DNA of 64,000 nt, taken from Coniella vitis (lineage: Eukaryota; Ascomycota; Sordariomycetes; Diaporthales; Schizoparmaceae). Position 1 is the stretch's first letter; each line of letters opens with the position of its first letter. A program made the translations under genes and the position numbers. Shown in pieces: positions 61,074-64,000 of the stretch. The notes under the pieces are model-generated. The model made no database searches, was not told the DNA's origin, and saw only the letters and a program-made list of their open reading frames with translations. The DNA lies in the NCBI GenBank assembly GCA_011317545.1, contig WUJK01000012.1, positions 633,001-697,000 on the forward strand, written 5' to 3'.

Positions 61074-63467
61074 CTACTCCTCCTCTTCCGAATCCTCATC
61101 CTCCAGCGCAGCGTTAAGGTGCACACTCTCGTCACTATCACTGTCCTCAGCCTGCTCGCCCTCCTCAGCCTCCATCTTGGACCCAATAATCTCGGGCGCC
61201 TTGCCTGTGTCGATCCGTTTCGTCGGTGGTTCCCCCTCTGCATCATCCATCTTGCGCTTGAGGGTTGACGACAGCATGATCGTTCCTTTCTCAGCAACCG
61301 CTATTTCGCCATGCTTTGTGCTGGTTGAGGAGCTCTCGGCTACGACAGAAACAGCCTGTTCAATGGACGGCTGCTGCAGGCCGCCGAGATCGAAGCCTGC
61401 TGTGGGAGCTCCGCCATCGTCCTCGTCCTCATCCTTTTCCTGCTGCGCAACCTGCTTGCCATCATCATTTACGGATTCTTCTCCAGCCTCTGAGCCTTCC
61501 TCTTCAGCATCGTCTCCCGAACCTCGCTGCATCTTTTCCAACAGAGCCTCATCGTCCTCTTCACCCTCAAAACCAGTCGCAGCGACTTGCGTCAAACGCA
61601 GATTACTCCTCAGAACTTCAACTTCCGTGTCTCGGGGAAAGTCCCTCGCCAAAAAGGGGTACACACTCGCCAACATCTTGCCAGTCCGTGTACGATATGG
61701 GTTCAGCACGCTAACCACCATAGCCTCCTTGTCATGTGAGAGCACAGCCGTTCGGTCAAGCAGGGCGCGGTGTGTCTGCTTGAGATGCTCTTGCGGCACA
61801 TGGGACAAGAACACAGGGAGGAGCGCCGAAGCGGCCTCAAAGTGCGCGGCAGGGAGCTCCGTCTGTTTGCTAGACGTGTCCTTAGACTGAATGTTGAGGT
61901 ATGCGTCGGCGTTGGTCGAAGGCTTGGGGTTGGGGTTGGGTTTGGTGTGGGCGACCGGTTTGGCTGCCTTGGGAGGGGCCTTCGGCTTGCCGTGTCCTGC
62001 TGCAGCGAGTAGATCGCGACAGCAGAGTTGGATCGTGGTATCAAGGGAGTTGACGCTGAGTTTTGGCATGGTAGGACCGTGGAGGAGGAGCAGTTCGCGG
62101 ACGACTGTGTAGCTGTGCTGGCGCACAGCTGGGATACGGTGTTGGGCGTCGGATATGCGAAGTGTTTGATGGAGTATGTCTGCTGCCAATGGTACGGTGC
62201 CGTCTCGCAGTCTCTGAATAAGAGCTATGAAGAGCTGCAACGTGGCGAGGTGGATGTCTGGAAGCGCAGTCCATAGCTCGTCCTTTTCTTCTCGTCCAAT
62301 GGCGGAGTTGAGCCGGATATCATCCTGGCTCCGGGGCCCTTTTTGAGGAGGCAATATCATGGTGATGCGTGCAGTCAGATCCAACAAGGCTGAGACTGGG
62401 GTGGAAACAGACGCCTGAGTGGGAGATTTTAGGATTTCAGAAAGCGTTTCGAGAAGTCCAACTAGTCTTGCAGCGCCATTGGTCACGCCCTGCCAAGGAG
62501 GCAGTTGCTCGGGCGAATCCTCTCCACCGCTGGGCTGGCCGTCGGAGCTGACACTTTGACGAGCATAGCCGCTGTTGGATTCCCATGACTCTTGGACAGC
62601 ACGGAAGATCTGATCCGCTGTGTGATGACTGGTCCAGATGTATCCCCCAAGTGTTTTGTTCCACTCCTCTGCATTGCCGTTCTTGGGAGTCGTGTAAGGT
62701 TGCAAGGCAAGCAGTCTGCGGACGGACTCGCGCAGAGACTGTGGCGCGATTAGCTTGTCTGCTCCTGTTGGAGCAATGTAGAATCTGAGAGCAGCCTTGA
62801 GCGCGCCACTGAAAGGCCGCATCGTCGTTGGGTACAAGGGCATGAGAATGCATAATGACTCTGTCACCGTTTGCAAGAGACGCAATGGCGGCCGCTCGGC
62901 CTTCTTTGATGTCGAAGACCTGGAAATCTGCACACATGCTGTGACGTAGTCTGCAAGAGTACGAGATACTATCTCTCTGATGAGGGCGTGGTACTCGTGG
63001 AGGAGCGTATACATCCTCGTCAGGGTGATAATCGCAATTTCTTTGGCAGGGTACGGATCGGTCTTCTGTAGACAAATTAATCCACTGAGTCTCAAGAAAC
63101 AAATGTTGTATATGCAGGACTGGCTTACCTGCACTATCGACAAAAGCCCTCGAACCCATGGCTCTGAGCCTCGAAGGCACTCATAACCACCAACATCGAC
63201 GACGGCCTTGATCAGAATGGCTGCTGCAAACCGGCCAGGCTGACTGCGTCCATTATTGAGCAGAGTAGTGAGTTGAGTCTTGAACTTGTGGACCAGAACT
63301 GATGACTCTGGCGCGCCATCCTTGGGTTTCTGGTCCACAGGTAGCGACAATACCTCACCGCAGCGGTGGATGTTGGCGATCAAAGATGGGCATAGCGGAG
63401 GAAGATCTGCAGCATCTGTCGAAGCCAACAGTCTGCAGAGCACTTGCAGGTCTGGCGGCAGCGACAT
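61074..63467 (-). CDS. rix1: Pre-60S ribosome processing protein Rix1
   Basis: Subunit of the nuclear Rix1-Ipi1-Ipi3 complex, which drives late pre-60S remodelling together with the Rea1 ATPase. Model: complement(join(61074..63065,63129..63467)), 776 aa. The N-terminal two thirds are helical repeats (LQVLCRLLASTDAADLPPLC, GGYECLRGSEPWVRGLLSIV, YPAKEIAIITLTRMYTLLHE), the PELP1/Rix1 fold. The C-terminal 150 residues are acidic and low-complexity and end EDEDSEEEE, with a KRKMDD and PPTKRID nuclear-localisation-like stretch. The single intron (63066-63128) is only 63 nt, has a GTAAGC donor and CAG acceptor, and lacks an in-frame stop, so unspliced message would add 21 residues. Removal joins SIVQ to KTDPYPAKEI, which reads smoothly. 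Confidence 0.92.
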   Translation of the reverse strand: MSLPPDLQVLCRLLASTDAADLPPLCPSLIANIHRCGEVLSLPVDQKPKDGAPESSVLVHKFKTQLTTLLNNGRSQPGRFAAAILIKAVVDVGGYECLRGSEPWVRGLLSIVQVSQSCIYNICFLRLSGLICLQKTDPYPAKEIAIITLTRMYTLLHEYHALIREIVSRTLADYVTACVQISRSSTSKKAERPPLRLLQTVTESLCILMPLYPTTMRPFSGALKAALRFYIAPTGADKLIAPQSLRESVRRLLALQPYTTPKNGNAEEWNKTLGGYIWTSHHTADQIFRAVQESWESNSGYARQSVSSDGQPSGGEDSPEQLPPWQGVTNGAARLVGLLETLSEILKSPTQASVSTPVSALLDLTARITMILPPQKGPRSQDDIRLNSAIGREEKDELWTALPDIHLATLQLFIALIQRLRDGTVPLAADILHQTLRISDAQHRIPAVRQHSYTVVRELLLLHGPTMPKLSVNSLDTTIQLCCRDLLAAAGHGKPKAPPKAAKPVAHTKPNPNPKPSTNADAYLNIQSKDTSSKQTELPAAHFEAASALLPVFLSHVPQEHLKQTHRALLDRTAVLSHDKEAMVVSVLNPYRTRTGKMLASVYPFLARDFPRDTEVEVLRSNLRLTQVAATGFEGEEDDEALLEKMQRGSGDDAEEEGSEAGEESVNDDGKQVAQQEKDEDEDDGGAPTAGFDLGGLQQPSIEQAVSVVAESSSTSTKHGEIAVAEKGTIMLSSTLKRKMDDAEGEPPTKRIDTGKAPEIIGSKMEAEEGEQAEDSDSDESVHLNAALEDEDSEEEE

Positions 63468-64000
63468 TGTTTTGTGAGGCGGCGGGGTGAGTGGACGATG
63501 AGCTTTGATAGAAGATGAGTGGAGCGAGGCGTGAAAAGTGAGTACAGTATTTCTCAATAAGGCAGGCCTCGTCTCGGTGGTTCAGTTTGTCGCTACGCAC
63601 AGCTTAATTTGGCTTGGTTAGCTGTTGCTCTGAAAGCTCCACCAGTGTTTTCAAGTGTGTGGCAATCTTGTGTTATCCTCCGTTCCAATTTTCATGCTCG
63701 GTGTGGATGGGTGTGAATATCGCGAAAATCTGGCTCATCAAATCTTCACAAGCCGAAGTTTGGACGTTTGTATAATCAAAAGGACGAACGAAATTTCTAC
63801 AGGGGTGGCCTGCACGCCAAAGGAAACCGCTTCACGGCAACAGACCCCTGAGACCTAATCCCTGTAGGCTGCTACATAGTACATTGTACTAGTATGTATG
63901 TGCAAGCCATTCGCTGGACGTTCCTGGCTACCGCTGTATCCCTCCCCTGGGCCCACTGGGGGGACCGCTGCAAGATCGTGAGCTGAGCTGTGCTGTGCTG
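63468..64000. promoter_or_regulatory. RIX1 upstream region
   Basis: The first few hundred bases should be the RIX1 promoter and leader. A palindromic GTAC cluster lies at 63873-63898. No gene is supported before the window ends. Confidence 0.5.

Overview
The window is nuclear DNA of a filamentous ascomycete. The evidence is short spliceosomal introns (about 63-216 nt) with GT...AG ends and CTRAC-type branch points, fungal-type proteins, and compact genes on both strands. A mould-type Atg16, a Dot1, a PDR transporter and an ankyrin-CorA fusion point to Pezizomycotina. Recurrent TAGGTACC and GTACATAGTAC motifs between genes suggest Sordariomycetes, perhaps Hypocreales; the genus is an inference I cannot settle.

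Layout. 0.9-6.5 kb (-): RRP5, a ribosome biogenesis factor, head to head with a YML020W-like alpha/beta-hydrolase-fold protein (+, 7.0-9.9 kb). 11.1-13.1 kb (-): a Dma1-type FHA-RING ubiquitin ligase. 13.1-21.2 kb: about 8 kb with no convincing intact gene, including an AT-rich block and one coding-like fragment near 17.3-17.8 kb. 21.2-26.2 kb (+): a full-length PDR-type ABC transporter, then the mitochondrial processing peptidase alpha subunit (26.6-28.4 kb, +). 28.7-29.2 kb (-): ribosomal protein uS14/Rps29 with three of four zinc cysteines missing. 29.7-32.6 kb (-): VPS16, sharing a 792-bp divergent promoter with ATG16 (33.4-34.2 kb, +). 34.8-36.5 kb (-): DOT1 histone H3K79 methyltransferase. 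37.7-38.0 kb (-): a small conserved-looking protein. 38.7-42.7 kb (-): ankyrin repeats fused to a CorA-like membrane domain. 43.7-47.2 kb (-): the large NAD-specific glutamate dehydrogenase. 47.2-55.0 kb: a second long gene-free stretch. 55.0-56.1 kb (-): an alpha/beta hydrolase. 56.1-59.5 kb: an AT-rich gap. 59.5-60.4 kb (+): a WW-domain protein. 61.1-63.5 kb (-): RIX1.

Most genes are housekeeping. Themes are ribosome assembly (RRP5, RIX1, Rps29), vacuole and autophagy (VPS16 beside ATG16), mitochondrial protein import and nitrogen metabolism (MPP-alpha, NAD-GDH), and regulation (Dma1, Dot1). There is no secondary-metabolite cluster, no intact transposon, no CRISPR array and no tRNA or rRNA gene that I could support. 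Intron boundaries were set by hand from splice signals, reading phase and protein continuity. Every coding model below sums to a whole number of codons.
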